Notes: generated from the sequence alone by a model not told the origin. A stretch of 64,000 bases of DNA from Rhodocyclales bacterium (GCA_003105015.1 PQAF01000028.1:124001-188000); one strand, 5' to 3'; shown: positions 1-14,208, numbered from the stretch's first letter. Program-made: numbers and translations.

Positions 1-217
1 AGCATCGTGTCGACGGCGTTGCCGTTCAGTCCGCCGAAGTCCTCGGGGAAGGGCAGGGCCAGCAGGCCGAGGTCGGCGAACTGCTTCCAGTGCGCACGGC
101 TGAAGCCCTCGGCGGATTTCGCCAGCGCGCGGCGCGCTTCGAACGGGTAGTCCTTGGCGATGTAGCGGGAGAGCGTGTCGCGCAGGGCGTTCTGTTCGTC
201 GGTGTAGTTGAAGTCCA
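1..217 (-). CDS. acyl-CoA dehydrogenase, N-terminal part (PimD-like), cut by window edge
   Basis: Only the first 72 codons are present; the rest lies before the window. The start is the ATG at 217, reading MDFNYTDEQNALRDTLSRY and continuing to a typical N-terminal helical domain of acyl-CoA dehydrogenases (LGLLALPFPEDFGG). It starts 10 bases after the stop of the next acyl-CoA dehydrogenase and is the fourth gene of a leftward operon. The tandem of two different acyl-CoA dehydrogenases resembles the large/small pair PimC/PimD of pimeloyl-CoA (dicarboxylic acid) degradation. That parallel is an inference from gene order and N-terminal appearance. Family assignment is good; the substrate is unknown. 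Confidence 0.8.
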
Positions 218-227
218 TTTGCTTATC

Positions 228-1424
<1,197 letters not shown>

Positions 1425-1447
1425 GCGTTCGTTCCGTTTCGGGTTGC

Positions 1448-2110
1448 TTATTTCTTGGCGGCCTTGGCGGCGGCGTAGGCGTCCTGGGCCGCCTTGCGGT
1501 CGGCGTTCACCTTCTGCGCGTGGGGCCGCTCGCCGACCATCTTCAGGTAGGCCTTGGCCTCGGGCAGGAACTCGTCGATGAAGTCGCGGCCGTAGGCCTT
1601 CTTCGTCGCCATCGACATGAGCGGCAGGTGCACGAAGGCGGCGCAGTCGGCGTGGGTGAAGTCCTTGCCGCCGATGAACGGCTCGAAGCGCGCCAGGTGG
1701 GTCAGGCTGCGCACGCCCTTCTCCAGTTGCTGCTCGACTTCCTTCCTGGTCTCGTCGGAGACGCTGCCGCCGAAGAACACCTCGTAGTAGAGGCGGCGCG
1801 CCGGCAGTTCTAGGTGCAGCTCGATGTGCTCGATCAGCTCGCGGATGCGGGCGCGCTCGAAGGCGTCCTTCGGGTAGAGCGCCGGCTCGGGGTAGACGTC
1901 CTCGATGTACTCGGTGAGCACCTGCGACTCGGTGAGCACGCCGCGCTCGGTGCGCAGGAAGGGCACCTTGCCCATCGGCGAATCCTTGCGGAACTCCTCC
2001 TTCTGCGAGGGATAGGCCAGTTCCTCCTCGAAGGGCACGCCCTTCTCGAGCAGGGACAGCTTGACCTTGTTGTAGTAGTTGCTGACGGCGAAGCCGCAGA
2101 GCTTGAGCAT
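1448..2110 (-). CDS. glutathione S-transferase family protein
   Basis: 220 residues with an N-terminal thioredoxin-like GST domain (MLKLCGFAVSNYYNKVKLSLLEKG, then the cis-proline region GKVPFLRTERGVLTES around residues 48-63) and a C-terminal all-helical domain. The ESQVLTEYI segment matches the glutathione gamma-glutamyl binding region. It sits 18 bases after the aldehyde dehydrogenase and 23 before an acyl-CoA dehydrogenase, in a leftward beta-oxidation operon. A role in thiol-dependent isomerisation or detoxification of reactive aldehyde/enoyl intermediates is an inference. GSTs of this kind are common companions of catabolic operons, and the true substrate is unknown. Confidence 0.85.
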   Translation of the reverse strand: MLKLCGFAVSNYYNKVKLSLLEKGVPFEEELAYPSQKEEFRKDSPMGKVPFLRTERGVLTESQVLTEYIEDVYPEPALYPKDAFERARIRELIEHIELHLELPARRLYYEVFFGGSVSDETRKEVEQQLEKGVRSLTHLARFEPFIGGKDFTHADCAAFVHLPLMSMATKKAYGRDFIDEFLPEAKAYLKMVGERPHAQKVNADRKAAQDAYAAAKAAKK

Positions 2111-2128
2111 GCTGTTCTCCTTTGTGTC

Positions 2129-3565
2129 TTATGCCTTCGGCGCCGGCTTGAACTGCAGCGCCTTGTACTCGAGGAACTCCTCGAGGCCGTACTTGCCCAG
2201 CTCGCGGCCGTTGCCGGACTGCTTGTAGCCGCCGAAGGGCGCCAGCGCGTTGAAGGCGCCGCCGTTGATGTCCACCTGGCCGGTGCGCATGCGGCGGGCG
2301 AAGGCGATGGCACGCTCGTCGCTGCCGGCCCACACCGCGCCGGCGAGGCCGTAGGGCGTGCCGTTGGCGATGCGCGCGGCCTCGTCCTCGTCCTTGTAGG
2401 TGACGATCGACAGCACCGGGCCGAAGATCTCCTCCTGCTCGATGGTGCTGCCCGGCTTGACGCGGCCGAACACCGTCGGCTGCACGTAGTAGCCCTTCGC
2501 GAGGCCGGCCGGCGCGTCGGGGCCGCCGCAGAGCAGCTCGGCGCCTTCGGCGATGCCCTTGCGGATGAAGTCCTGCACGCGGTCGCGCTGGGCGGCGGAG
2601 ATCAGGGGCCCCAGCTTGCTCGTCTCGGCGAAGGGATCGCCGACGGTGAACTTGGCGGCGGCTTCGGCGGCGAGCTTGGCGACTTCGGCGTAGCGCGACT
2701 CGGGCACCAGCATGCGCGTGTGCGCCGTGCAGGTCTGGCCGGAGTTGAGGAAGCAGGCGTTCACCGTGCCGCGCACGGCGGCGGCGAAGTCGGCGTCGTC
2801 GAGGATCACCGCGGCCGACTTGCCGCCCAGTTCGAGGGCGACGCGCTTGACGGTCTGCGAGGCGAGTTCCGCGACGCGCTTGCCGGCGCGGGTCGAGCCG
2901 GTGAAGGAGACCATGTCCACCTCGGGGTGGGTGACCATCGCTTCGCCGACCACCGGGCCGGTGCCGGTGACGAGGTTGAAGACGCCCGCCGGCAGGCCGG
3001 CCGCGTCGATCGCGTCGGCGAGGATGAAGGCGTTGAGCGGGGCGACTTCCGAGGGCTTCAGCACAACCGTGCAGCCGGCGGCCAGCGCTGGGGCGACCTT
3101 GGCGGCGATCTGGTGCAGCGGATAGTTCCACGGCGTGATGGCGGCGACGACGCCGATCGGCTCGCGCAGCACCAGCGAGTGGCCGACTTTCTCCTCGAAG
3201 GAAAAGTCGCCGAGCATGCGCGCATACATGCCGAAGGTGCCGATGGGCGAGCCGGCCTGGATCATGGCCGAGAGCTTCAGCGGCATGCCGACTTCGCCGG
3301 CGATGGTGCGGGCGATGTCGTCGGCGCGGGCCTTGAGGCCCTCCTGGATTTTCTTGAGAAAGGCGGCGCGCTCGACGGCCGGCGTGGCGGCCCAGCCGTC
3401 GAAGGCGCGGCGCGCGGCGGTGACGGCGGCCTGCACGTCGGCATAGTCGCCTTCCGGGATGCGGCCCATCACCTCTTCGGTGGAGGCGCTGATGACGTCG
3501 ATGGTTTTCTTGCCGGATGCGGCCGTCCAGCGGCCGTCGATATACAGCTTGTCTCTGTTTTCCAT
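2129..3565 (-). CDS. NAD(P)-dependent aldehyde dehydrogenase
   Basis: 478 residues, full-length ALDH superfamily. The start chosen is the ATG at 3565 ([20 protein letters not shown]); the open frame continues upstream, but those residues do not look like ALDH. Visible motifs are the nucleotide-binding [20 protein letters not shown] and FTGSTRAGK, the general-base glutamate in [11 protein letters not shown], the catalytic cysteine in NSGQTCTAH, and EEIFGPVLS. First gene of a leftward operon with GST and two acyl-CoA dehydrogenases, divergent from the FadB-like gene. It likely oxidises an aldehyde to the acid that then enters beta-oxidation. Confidence 0.92.
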   Translation of the reverse strand: MENRDKLYIDGRWTAASGKKTIDVISASTEEVMGRIPEGDYADVQAAVTAARRAFDGWAATPAVERAAFLKKIQEGLKARADDIARTIAGEVGMPLKLSAMIQAGSPIGTFGMYARMLGDFSFEEKVGHSLVLREPIGVVAAITPWNYPLHQIAAKVAPALAAGCTVVLKPSEVAPLNAFILADAIDAAGLPAGVFNLVTGTGPVVGEAMVTHPEVDMVSFTGSTRAGKRVAELASQTVKRVALELGGKSAAVILDDADFAAAVRGTVNACFLNSGQTCTAHTRMLVPESRYAEVAKLAAEAAAKFTVGDPFAETSKLGPLISAAQRDRVQDFIRKGIAEGAELLCGGPDAPAGLAKGYYVQPTVFGRVKPGSTIEQEEIFGPVLSIVTYKDEDEAARIANGTPYGLAGAVWAGSDERAIAFARRMRTGQVDINGGAFNALAPFGGYKQSGNGRELGKYGLEEFLEYKALQFKPAPKA

Positions 3566-3588
3566 GGGGGAGTCCGTCGTGTTGTTTA

Positions 3589-3641
3589 CAAAATACGAAT
3601 CGAACGATACCATGCTTTCGAATAAAGCGAAATACGATTCC
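3589..3641. promoter_or_regulatory. divergent promoter region with repeated AAATACGA(A/T)TC sites
   Basis: The 122-base gap between two divergent catabolic operons is locally AT-rich. It holds two direct copies of AAATACGAWTC (3591-3601 and 3630-3640), 39 bases apart. Between them lie a further ACGATAC and a short inverted repeat, TTCG-AATAAAG-CGAA (3617-3631). This arrangement is typical of a shared operator for a TetR- or GntR-type fatty acid regulator. No regulator is identified, and the role is inferred from position. Confidence 0.4.
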
Positions 3642-3687
3642 GCACAGCGAAACTCCACGTCATCAGCACAAGCAAGGACATGCACAT

Positions 3688-5772
<2,085 letters not shown>

Positions 5773-5778
5773 AAATCC

Positions 5779-5860
5779 TTAACCACGGCGGGCACGGCGA
5801 CACGGCGAAATTCAAATGAAAAATCGTATTTTCGCCGTGTCGCCGTGTCCGCCGTGGTAA
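5779..5860. repeat. intergenic hairpin repeat, CACGGCG family (copy 1)
   Basis: A near-perfect inverted repeat with arms of about 32 bases (5779-5810 and 5830-5860) fills the gap between the FadB-like gene and the thiolase. Each arm is a run of three CACGGCG units about 8 bases apart, bounded by TTAACCAC/GTGGTAA. A second copy is at 34843-34931. RNA from either strand would form a long stem, so it may stabilise or attenuate the operon transcript. Confidence 0.8.
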
Positions 5861-5882
5861 TTGCCTTTTACTGGAGTCGAAC

Positions 5883-7061
<1,179 letters not shown>

Positions 7062-7074
7062 AGGCAAAACCTAT

Positions 7075-7162
7075 TTCACCACAGAGGCACAGAGACACAG
7101 AGAACTGCAAAGTGAAATCATATTTTTTGTTTTTCTCTGTGCCTCTGTGTCTCTGTGGTTAA
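7075..7162. repeat. intergenic hairpin repeat, CACAGAG family (copy 1)
   Basis: Inverted repeat of about 28 bases per arm (7075-7102 and 7135-7162) separating the thiolase from the SDR gene. Each arm is three CACAGAG units at 8-base spacing, bounded by CCAC/GTGG. A second copy is at 9404-9478. The skeleton is the same as in the CACGGCG family, with different bases in the unit. Confidence 0.8.
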
Positions 7163-7181
7163 TGGTTTAGAAAGGATTTTC

Positions 7182-7958
7182 ATGAGCGTCAAGCAACTAT
7201 TCGAGCTGAAGGGCAAGGTCGCCCTCATCACCGGCGGCTCGCGCGGCCTCGGCCTGCAGATGGCCGAAGCGCTGGGCGAGATGGGCGCCAAGGTGGCGAT
7301 CACCGCGCGCAAGGCCGACGAACTGAAGGCGGCCGAGGCACACCTGAAGAGCAAGGGCATCGAGGTGCTCACCGTCACCAACGACCTCTCCAAGTTCGAG
7401 CAGATCCCCGGCATGGTGGACGCCGTGCTGGCGAAGTACGGCACGATCGACATCCTGGTGAACAATGCCGGCGCCACCTGGGGCGCGCCGGCCGAGTCGT
7501 ATCCGGACGAGGCCTGGAACAAGGTGATGAACCTCAACATCAATGCCATGTTCTTCCTCAGCCGAGAGGTGGGCAAGCGCTGCTTCATTCCGAAGAAGTC
7601 CGGCAAGATCATCAACATCGCCTCGGTGGCCGGCCTCTCCGGCAGCCCGCAGGGGATGTACACCATCGCCTACAACACCAGCAAGGGCGCGGCGGTGAAC
7701 TTCACCCGCACCCTGGCGGCGGAGTGGGGGCGCTACAACATCAACGTGAACGCCGTCTGCCCGGGCTTCTTCCCGTCGAAGATGTCGCAGGGCCTGCTCG
7801 ACCAGATCGGCGACCGCATCGTTGCCGTGACGCCGCTCGGCCGCCTCGGCGGCGACGAGGACCTGATGGGCACGGTGGTATTCCTCGCCTCGGAGGCCTC
7901 GCGCCACATCACCGGCCAGTACATCGCGGTGGACGGCGGCGCCTGCATCTCGAAGTGA
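7182..7958 (+). CDS. short-chain dehydrogenase/reductase (SDR)
   Basis: 258-residue classical SDR: cofactor motif TGGSRGLGLQMAEAL near the N-terminus, NNAGATWG, catalytic serine in NIASVAGLSG, YNTSKGAAVNF (Tyr-x3-Lys), and VCPGFFPSKM. The C-terminal DGGACISK is usual. The start is the ATG at 7182, with AAAGGA six bases upstream. Within the beta-oxidation operon it probably interconverts a hydroxyl and a keto group on an acyl-CoA or alcohol intermediate. Cofactor preference and substrate are unknown. The next gene begins 4 bases after its stop. Confidence 0.9.
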   Translation: MSVKQLFELKGKVALITGGSRGLGLQMAEALGEMGAKVAITARKADELKAAEAHLKSKGIEVLTVTNDLSKFEQIPGMVDAVLAKYGTIDILVNNAGATWGAPAESYPDEAWNKVMNLNINAMFFLSREVGKRCFIPKKSGKIINIASVAGLSGSPQGMYTIAYNTSKGAAVNFTRTLAAEWGRYNINVNAVCPGFFPSKMSQGLLDQIGDRIVAVTPLGRLGGDEDLMGTVVFLASEASRHITGQYIAVDGGACISK

Positions 7959-7962
7959 CTTT

Positions 7963-8382
7963 GTGAAAGCGAAAGAGAAATTCTTTGGGCTGGACATTCC
8001 CTTCATCGACCTGCTGCAGGCGAAGGCCGAGCACTGGGAGAAGGGGCGGGCGGTGTCTTCCATCGTGATCCGCCCGGAACTGCACAACAGCTGGCAGTAC
8101 GCCCATGGCGGCGTGGTGATGGCGCTGCTCGACGTCACCATGGGCTCGGCGGCGCGCAGCAGCGTGCCGCACGCCGCCGGCGTGGTGACGGTGGACATGA
8201 GCGTGAGCTTCGTTTCCGCCGGCCAGGGCCGCCTGACGGTGGAGGCGCGCGTGCTGCGCAGCGGCGGCTCGATCGTCTTCTGCGAAGGCGAGATGCGCGA
8301 CGAGGCCGGCGAGCTGGTGGCGAAGGCGATGGCCTCGTTCAAGGTGAAGCGCAAAGTCAGTCCCGGCGGGACGGCGATTTAA
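7963..8382 (+). CDS. hotdog-fold acyl-CoA thioesterase (PaaI-like)
   Basis: 139 residues with a GTG start at 7963. The single hotdog domain shows HGGVVMALLDVTMGSAA (the helix containing the catalytic acidic residue) and GVVTVDMSVSFVSAGQGRLTVEARVLRSG. Proteins of this type hydrolyse acyl- or aryl-CoA esters and free CoA when catabolic intermediates accumulate. It is translationally close to the SDR upstream and the MDR oxidoreductase 14 bases downstream. Its last codons (KVSPGGTAI) are encoded by a copy of the dispersed AAAGTCAGTC-N8-RCGGCG motif, suggesting that the C-terminus was altered by, or recruited, that element. Confidence 0.87.
   Translation: MKAKEKFFGLDIPFIDLLQAKAEHWEKGRAVSSIVIRPELHNSWQYAHGGVVMALLDVTMGSAARSSVPHAAGVVTVDMSVSFVSAGQGRLTVEARVLRSGGSIVFCEGEMRDEAGELVAKAMASFKVKRKVSPGGTAI
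8353..8376 (+). repeat. dispersed bipartite motif, copy 1
   Basis: AAAGTCAGTC, 8-base spacer, ACGGCG. Lies inside the 3' end of the thioesterase gene and encodes its last residues. Confidence 0.75.
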
Positions 8383-8396
8383 AAAGGAAAACAACC

Positions 8397-9395
8397 ATGA
8401 GCGAAACCAACAGGCAGATCCTCCTCGCCAGCCGGCCGACCGGCTGGGTCGAAGAGTCGAATTTCAAGCTGGTCGAGACCCCGGTGCCGGCCATCGCCGA
8501 CGGCCAGGTGCTGGTGCGCAACCATTTCCTCTCGCTCGACCCCTACATGCGCGGCCGCATGAACGACACCAAGTCCTATGCCGCGCCGGTGAAGCTCGGC
8601 GACGTGATGATCGGCGGCACGGCGGGCGAGGTGGTGGCTTCGAAGCACCCGAAGTTCGCCGTCGGCGACAAGGTGGTGGGCATGCTGGGCTGGCAGCTCT
8701 ACGGCGTCAGCGACGGCACCCAGCTGATGAAGGTGGACGACCGCCACATCCCGCTCTCCGCCTATCTCGGCACGGTGGGTATGCCCGGCGTCACCGCCTG
8801 GTACGGCCTGATGGACATCTGCCAGCCGAAACCGGGCGAGACGGTGGTGGTCACCGCGGCCTCGGGCGCGGTGGGCAGCGTCGTCGGCCAGCTGGCGAAG
8901 ATGAAGGGCTGCCGCGCGATCGGCATCGCCGGCGGGGCGGAGAAATGCCGCTACGTCGTCGACGAGCTCGGCTTCGACGCCTGCGTCGACTACAAGGCCG
9001 GCAATCTGTGGAAGGACATCAAGGCGGCGACGCCGGACGGCATCGACTGCCTGTTCGAGAACGTCGGCGGCGAGATCTTCGACACCCTGCTCGGGCGCAT
9101 GAATGCCTTCTCGCGCATCGCCCTGTGCGGCCTCATCGCGCAGTACAACAGCGAACCCTGGCCGATGAAGAACATCGGCTCCGTGCTCATCAACAGGATC
9201 AGGATGCAGGGCTTCATCGTCTCCGAGCACATGGAGCGCTGGCCGACGGCGCTCGCCGAGCTCGGGCAGGGCGTCGCGACGGGCAAGATCAAGTACCGCG
9301 AAACCGTCGCCCAGGGGCTGGAGAACGCGCCGCAGGCCTTCATGGGCCTGCTCAAGGGTGCCAACCTGGGCAAGCAGCTGGTGAAGTTGATATGA
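8397..9395 (+). CDS. NADP-dependent MDR oxidoreductase (CurA/PTGR-like)
   Basis: 332 residues of the zinc-independent medium-chain reductase group. The N-terminal LSLDPYMRGRMND is diagnostic of leukotriene B4 dehydrogenase/curcumin reductase-like enzymes, and the nucleotide-binding motif is VTAASGAVGSVVGQLAKMKG. Such enzymes reduce the double bond of enones or enals with NADPH. In this operon it may act as an auxiliary reductase for unsaturated intermediates. RBS AAGGAAA precedes the ATG. A CACAGAG hairpin follows the gene directly. Confidence 0.9.
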   Translation: MSETNRQILLASRPTGWVEESNFKLVETPVPAIADGQVLVRNHFLSLDPYMRGRMNDTKSYAAPVKLGDVMIGGTAGEVVASKHPKFAVGDKVVGMLGWQLYGVSDGTQLMKVDDRHIPLSAYLGTVGMPGVTAWYGLMDICQPKPGETVVVTAASGAVGSVVGQLAKMKGCRAIGIAGGAEKCRYVVDELGFDACVDYKAGNLWKDIKAATPDGIDCLFENVGGEIFDTLLGRMNAFSRIALCGLIAQYNSEPWPMKNIGSVLINRIRMQGFIVSEHMERWPTALAELGQGVATGKIKYRETVAQGLENAPQAFMGLLKGANLGKQLVKLI

Positions 9396-9403
9396 GCAAA
9401 CCA

Positions 9404-9478
9404 TTAACCACAGAGGCACAGAGACACAGAGAGAAACTTTTTCTGTATTTCTCTGTGCCTCTGTGTCTCTGTGGTGAA
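9404..9478. repeat. intergenic hairpin repeat, CACAGAG family (copy 2)
   Basis: Inverted repeat almost identical to 7075-7162, with arms TTAACCAC plus three CACAGAG units (9404-9431) and the complement at 9451-9478. It sits between the MDR oxidoreductase and phosphotransferase genes. Confidence 0.8.
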
Positions 9479-9492
9479 ACAGGTTTTGTTCC

Positions 9493-10563
9493 ATGAGTGA
9501 CAAATTCGTAGGAACCCGTCCCGTCTCGCCCCAGCACGCCTTCGACAGCGGCCGACTCGCCGACTGGCTGCGTGCCCATGTCGAGGGCTTTGCCGGCGAG
9601 CTGACGGTCGAGCAGTTCAAGGGCGGCCAGTCGAACCCGACCTTCCTGCTCAGCGCGGGCAACAAGAAGTACGTCATGCGGCGCAAGCCGCCCGGCAAGC
9701 TGCTGCCCTCGGCGCATGCCGTCGACCGCGAGTACCGGGTGATCTCCGCGCTGGCGAAGACCGACGTGCCGGTGGCGCGGAGCTACGCGCTGTGCGAGGA
9801 CGCCGCCGTCATCGGCACCGCCTTCTACGTCATGGACTACGTCGAGGGCCGCATCCTGTGGGACCCGGCGCTGCCGGGCCTTCAGCCTTCCGAGCGCACG
9901 GCCATCTTCGACGAGATGAACCGCGTCATCGCCGCCCTGCACAGCGTGGACTACGCCGCGGTGGGACTGGCCGACTACGGCAAGCCGGGCAGCTACTTCA
10001 TGCGCCAGATCGACCGCTGGAGCAAGCAGTACCGCGCTTCCGAGACGGAGAAGATCGAGGCCATGGACAACCTGATGGCCTGGCTGCCGGCCAACATCCC
10101 GGCCGGCGACGAGACGCGCATCGTGCACGGCGACTACCGCCTCGACAACGTGATCTTCCACCCCACCGAGCCGCGCATCCTCGCCGTGCTCGACTGGGAG
10201 CTGTCCACCCTCGGCCACCCGCTCGCCGACTTCGCCTACCACTGCATGACCTGGCGCCTGTCGCCCGGCCAGTTCCGCGGCCTCGTCGGCTACGATCTGA
10301 AGGCGCTCGGCATCCCGAGCGAGCAGGAATACGTCGCCCGCTACTGCCAGCGCACCGGGCGCGCCTCGATCCCGGCCGCCGAGTTCGAGTACTACCTCGC
10401 CTTCAACATGTTCCGCCTCACCGCCATCCTGCAGGGGATCATGGCGCGCGCCCTGCAGGGCAACGCCTCCAGCCAGGAGGCCGTCGAGACCGGCAAGCGC
10501 GCCCGCCCGCTCGCCGAGGAGGCCTGGCGCCAGGTGGAGAAGATCATTGCAGGGAAAATATGA
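9493..10563 (+). CDS. APH-family phosphotransferase (ACAD10/11 kinase-domain type)
   Basis: 356 residues with a protein-kinase-like phosphotransferase fold: glycine-rich/anchor segment FKGGQSNPTFLLSAG, KKYVMRRKPPGKLLPSAHAVDREY, catalytic loop VHGDYRLDNVIFHP, and metal-binding AVLDWELSTLGHPLADFAYH. These features match the N-terminal kinase-like domain of eukaryotic ACAD10/11, which is fused there to an acyl-CoA dehydrogenase. Here the dehydrogenase is the next gene, 117 bases on. By analogy with ACAD10/11, which act on 4-hydroxyacyl-CoAs through a phosphorylated intermediate, this protein may phosphorylate a hydroxyacyl-CoA. That is an inference from family and gene order. Antibiotic resistance is unlikely. 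Confidence 0.85.
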   Translation: MSDKFVGTRPVSPQHAFDSGRLADWLRAHVEGFAGELTVEQFKGGQSNPTFLLSAGNKKYVMRRKPPGKLLPSAHAVDREYRVISALAKTDVPVARSYALCEDAAVIGTAFYVMDYVEGRILWDPALPGLQPSERTAIFDEMNRVIAALHSVDYAAVGLADYGKPGSYFMRQIDRWSKQYRASETEKIEAMDNLMAWLPANIPAGDETRIVHGDYRLDNVIFHPTEPRILAVLDWELSTLGHPLADFAYHCMTWRLSPGQFRGLVGYDLKALGIPSEQEYVARYCQRTGRASIPAAEFEYYLAFNMFRLTAILQGIMARALQGNASSQEAVETGKRARPLAEEAWRQVEKIIAGKI

Positions 10564-10593
10564 AGGACGGCGTTTTGTTTTTGACGGCCGCTG

Positions 10594-10640
10594 AAATCCC
10601 CCCTGGCCCCCCTTTGGAAAAGGGGGGGGTGGGGGGATTT
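10594..10640. repeat. intergenic C-rich/G-rich hairpin repeat
   Basis: An AAATCCCCCC-type arm, a CCCCCCTTTGG segment and the complementary AAAGGGGGG/GGGGGGATTT arm form a strong hairpin between the phosphotransferase and acyl-CoA dehydrogenase genes. It resembles intergenic repeats common in environmental proteobacteria. No second copy was noticed in this window. Confidence 0.65.
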
Positions 10641-10680
10641 AAAGCGCGCCAGCTCACACGATTTTCACTAGAGGATCACC

Positions 10681-11907
<1,227 letters not shown>

Positions 11908-11929
11908 GGGCGCCAGGATGCGCGATGAC

Positions 11930-11975
11930 TTCCCCCCTCACCCCGGCCCTCTCCCCGCAGACGGGGAGAGGGGGT
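11930..11975. repeat. intergenic CTCTCCCCGC hairpin repeat (copy 1)
   Basis: CCCTCACCCCGGCC followed by CTCTCCCCGC, a short loop and GGGGAGAGGG, immediately upstream of the acyl-CoA ligase start. Related hairpins occur at 18758-18800 and 33329-33372. REP-like intergenic repeat. Confidence 0.7.
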
Positions 11976-11984
11976 AGGTCTGGC

Positions 11985-13655
11985 ATGTCCGACCGGCACT
12001 TCGCCTTCTGGCCGAAGGGCCATCCGCGCAGCATGAGCGTGCCGGCCACCTCGGTGTTCTACAACGCCGAGGTCTCGGCGGCGCGCTATCCCGACAAGCC
12101 CTACCTGATCTTCTACGACACGCCGCTCGGCTTCGCCGAATTCCGCGACGAGGCCGAGTGCCTCGCCGGCTGGCTGCAGAAGGAATGCGGGGTGAAGAAG
12201 GGCGACCGCGTGCTGCTCTTCATGCAGAACAGCCCGCAGTACGTCGTCGGCTACTACGGCATCCTGCGCGCCGACGCCGTGGTGGTGCCGGTGAACCCGA
12301 TGAACCTGACCAACGAGCTGCGCCACTACGTGCAGGACAGCGGCGCCGCGGTGGCCCTCGTCGCGCAGGATCTGTATGCGCAGATGGCGCCGCTGCTCGG
12401 CGAAGGGCTGCAGCACATCCTGGTTGCCGCCTACTCCGACTACCTGAAGCGGCCCACCGACCTCGCGGTGCCGGAATTCGTCGCCGCCCCGCGCCGGGAC
12501 ATCCGGGATGCCGGCGTGACGCTGTGGCGCGACGCCCTCGCGCGCGGCCTGCGCCCCGGCCCGTCGACGGCCGGCCCCGACGACCTCTGCGTCATGCCGT
12601 ACACCTCCGGCACCACCGGCCAGCCGAAGGGCTGCATGCACAGCCACCGCACGGTGATGCACACCCTGATCGCCGGCGAGTACTGGTTTTCCTCGAAGCC
12701 GGACCTCGTGCGCCTGGCGGTGCTGCCCTTCTTCCACGTCACCGGCATGCAGAACAGCATGAGCGGGCCGCTGTTCACCGGCGCCACCGTGGTGCTGCTG
12801 CCGCGCTGGGACCGCGAGGCCGCCGCCCGGCTGATCGCGCGCTACAAGGTCGGCGCATGGACCTCCATCCCGACCATGGTGGTGGATTTCCTCGCCAACC
12901 CGCGCCTGGGCGAGCACGACCTGTCCAGCATCCAGCGCATGAGCGGCGGCGGCGCGGCGATGCCGGAAGCGGTGGCGCAGAAGCTCATCGACACCCTCGG
13001 CGTCACCTTCGCCGAGGGCTACGGCCTCACCGAGACCATGGCGCCGACGCACATCAACCCGCCCGAGCGGGCGAAGAAGCAGTGTCTCGGCATCCCCATC
13101 TACGACGTCGACAGCCGTGTCGTGGACGCTGACTTTCGCGAGCTGCCGCCGGGCGAGGCGGGCGAGATCGTCACCTGCGGGCCGCAGGTCTTCCTCGGCT
13201 ACTGGAACAACCCGCAGGCCACCGCGGCGGCCTTCGTGGACATCGACGGCAAGCGCTTCTTCCGCACCGGCGACATCGGCCGCATCGACGATGACGGCTA
13301 CTTCTTCATGGTCGATCGCCTCAAACGCATGATCAACGCCTCCGGCTTCAAGGTCTGGCCGGCCGAGGTCGAGGCCCTGCTGTACGGCCACCCGGCCATC
13401 CAGGAAGCCTGCGTCATCGGTGCGAAGGACGCCCACCGCGGCGAGACGGTGAAGGCCATCGTGGTGATCAAGGAGGTCCAGCGCGGCAAGGTGGGCGGGC
13501 AGGACATCGTCGACTGGGCGCGCGCCAACATGGCCGCCTACAAGGCGCCGCGCATCGTCGAGATCGTCGACGCCCTGCCGAAATCCGCCACCGGCAAGAT
13601 CATGTGGCGGGCACTGCAGGAGAAGGAGCAGGCGGGCGCCGCTAGCGCAGCCTGA
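11985..13655 (+). CDS. long-chain fatty acid / acyl-CoA ligase (AMP-forming)
   Basis: 556-residue ANL-superfamily enzyme that activates a carboxylic acid to its CoA thioester via an acyl-adenylate. Visible motifs are the P-loop-like YTSGTTGQPKGCMHSH, the adenylate-binding GYGLTETMAPTH, RTGDIGRIDDDGYFF, and RLKRMINASGFKVWPAEVE with the hinge. The catalytic lysine lies near the C-terminus (LPKSATGKIMWRAL). The start is the ATG at 11985 (MSDRHFAFWPKGHPRS); the frame stays open far upstream, but that stretch is not protein-like. Last gene of the rightward catabolic operon; it supplies acyl-CoA to the other enzymes. It overlaps the convergent TonB-like gene by 14 bases. Confidence 0.92.
   Translation: MSDRHFAFWPKGHPRSMSVPATSVFYNAEVSAARYPDKPYLIFYDTPLGFAEFRDEAECLAGWLQKECGVKKGDRVLLFMQNSPQYVVGYYGILRADAVVVPVNPMNLTNELRHYVQDSGAAVALVAQDLYAQMAPLLGEGLQHILVAAYSDYLKRPTDLAVPEFVAAPRRDIRDAGVTLWRDALARGLRPGPSTAGPDDLCVMPYTSGTTGQPKGCMHSHRTVMHTLIAGEYWFSSKPDLVRLAVLPFFHVTGMQNSMSGPLFTGATVVLLPRWDREAAARLIARYKVGAWTSIPTMVVDFLANPRLGEHDLSSIQRMSGGGAAMPEAVAQKLIDTLGVTFAEGYGLTETMAPTHINPPERAKKQCLGIPIYDVDSRVVDADFRELPPGEAGEIVTCGPQVFLGYWNNPQATAAAFVDIDGKRFFRTGDIGRIDDDGYFFMVDRLKRMINASGFKVWPAEVEALLYGHPAIQEACVIGAKDAHRGETVKAIVVIKEVQRGKVGGQDIVDWARANMAAYKAPRIVEIVDALPKSATGKIMWRALQEKEQAGAASAA
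13113..13136 (-). repeat. degenerate copy of the dispersed bipartite motif
   Basis: On the minus strand: AAAGTCAGCG, 8-base spacer, ACGGCT. Three mismatches to the consensus but the correct spacing. Inside the acyl-CoA ligase gene, so it could be chance. Confidence 0.35.
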
Positions 13656-14163
13656 ACACCACCGGCAGGATCAGTTCGCGCACGTCCGCTTCGGGCAGGC
13701 TGCCGATGAGGTGGACGGCCTTGATCGCGGCATCGTCGAGAATCCTGTGGCCGCTGCTGGCCGCGACCTGGACGTCGCGGATCGCGCCGTCGCCGTCCAG
13801 CGTCAGCAGCAGGCGCACCTCGCCCTCGAGGCCGCGCGCCACCGCCTCGGGCGGATAGAACAGCACTTCCGACAGCTTTTGCTGGGCCGCCTCTTCCGGC
13901 GAACGCGGCGCCGGGCGGCGGCTTTTCGCGTCGACGGACTTCGGCGGCGCCGGCACTTCCCTGGCCGACGCCGGTTCCGCCAGCGTGTTCTTCAGCAGCG
14001 GCTCCGGCGGTCGCACCGTTGCGGGCGGAAGCAGGCGCGCGCTGATCGCCGTGTTGCGGGGACTGACTTTTCCCGACGGCAGGCCGAGGCCGAGCAGGGC
14101 GAGGTGCAGGGCCAGGGAGGCCGCCAGGGCGAGCAGAAAGCGGCGGGAAGGCAAGGTTTCCAA
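13642..14163 (-). CDS. TonB-like energy transducer family protein
   Basis: 173 residues: a short cytoplasmic N-terminus, one membrane helix (FLLALAASLALHLALLGLGL, about residues 9-28), a proline-rich periplasmic linker (about 45-95) and a C-terminal TonB domain with YPPEAVARGLEGEVRLLLTLDGDGAI. This is the architecture of TonB proteins that couple the proton-motive force to outer membrane transporters. It is shorter than most TonBs, and no ExbB/ExbD or TonB-dependent receptor lies nearby, so it may be a TonB paralogue with a special partner. A copy of the dispersed 24-base motif lies in its 5' part and encodes GKVSPRNTA just after the membrane helix. Confidence 0.82.
   Translation of the reverse strand: METLPSRRFLLALAASLALHLALLGLGLPSGKVSPRNTAISARLLPPATVRPPEPLLKNTLAEPASAREVPAPPKSVDAKSRRPAPRSPEEAAQQKLSEVLFYPPEAVARGLEGEVRLLLTLDGDGAIRDVQVAASSGHRILDDAAIKAVHLIGSLPEADVRELILPVVFRLR
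14047..14070 (-). repeat. dispersed bipartite motif, copy 2
   Basis: Minus strand AAAGTCAGTC, 8-base spacer, ACGGCG. Within the TonB-like gene, in the same reading frame (KVS...) as the copy in the thioesterase gene. Confidence 0.75.
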
Positions 14164-14208
14164 ATCCGGATCAAGACCCCGAAAGCCTTATTTTGCTATA
14201 AATGCCCC

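Noticed and set aside
9493..10563. Aminoglycoside resistance kinase
   Set aside because: The sequence and the dehydrogenase neighbour match the ACAD10/11 kinase-like group, not antibiotic kinases.
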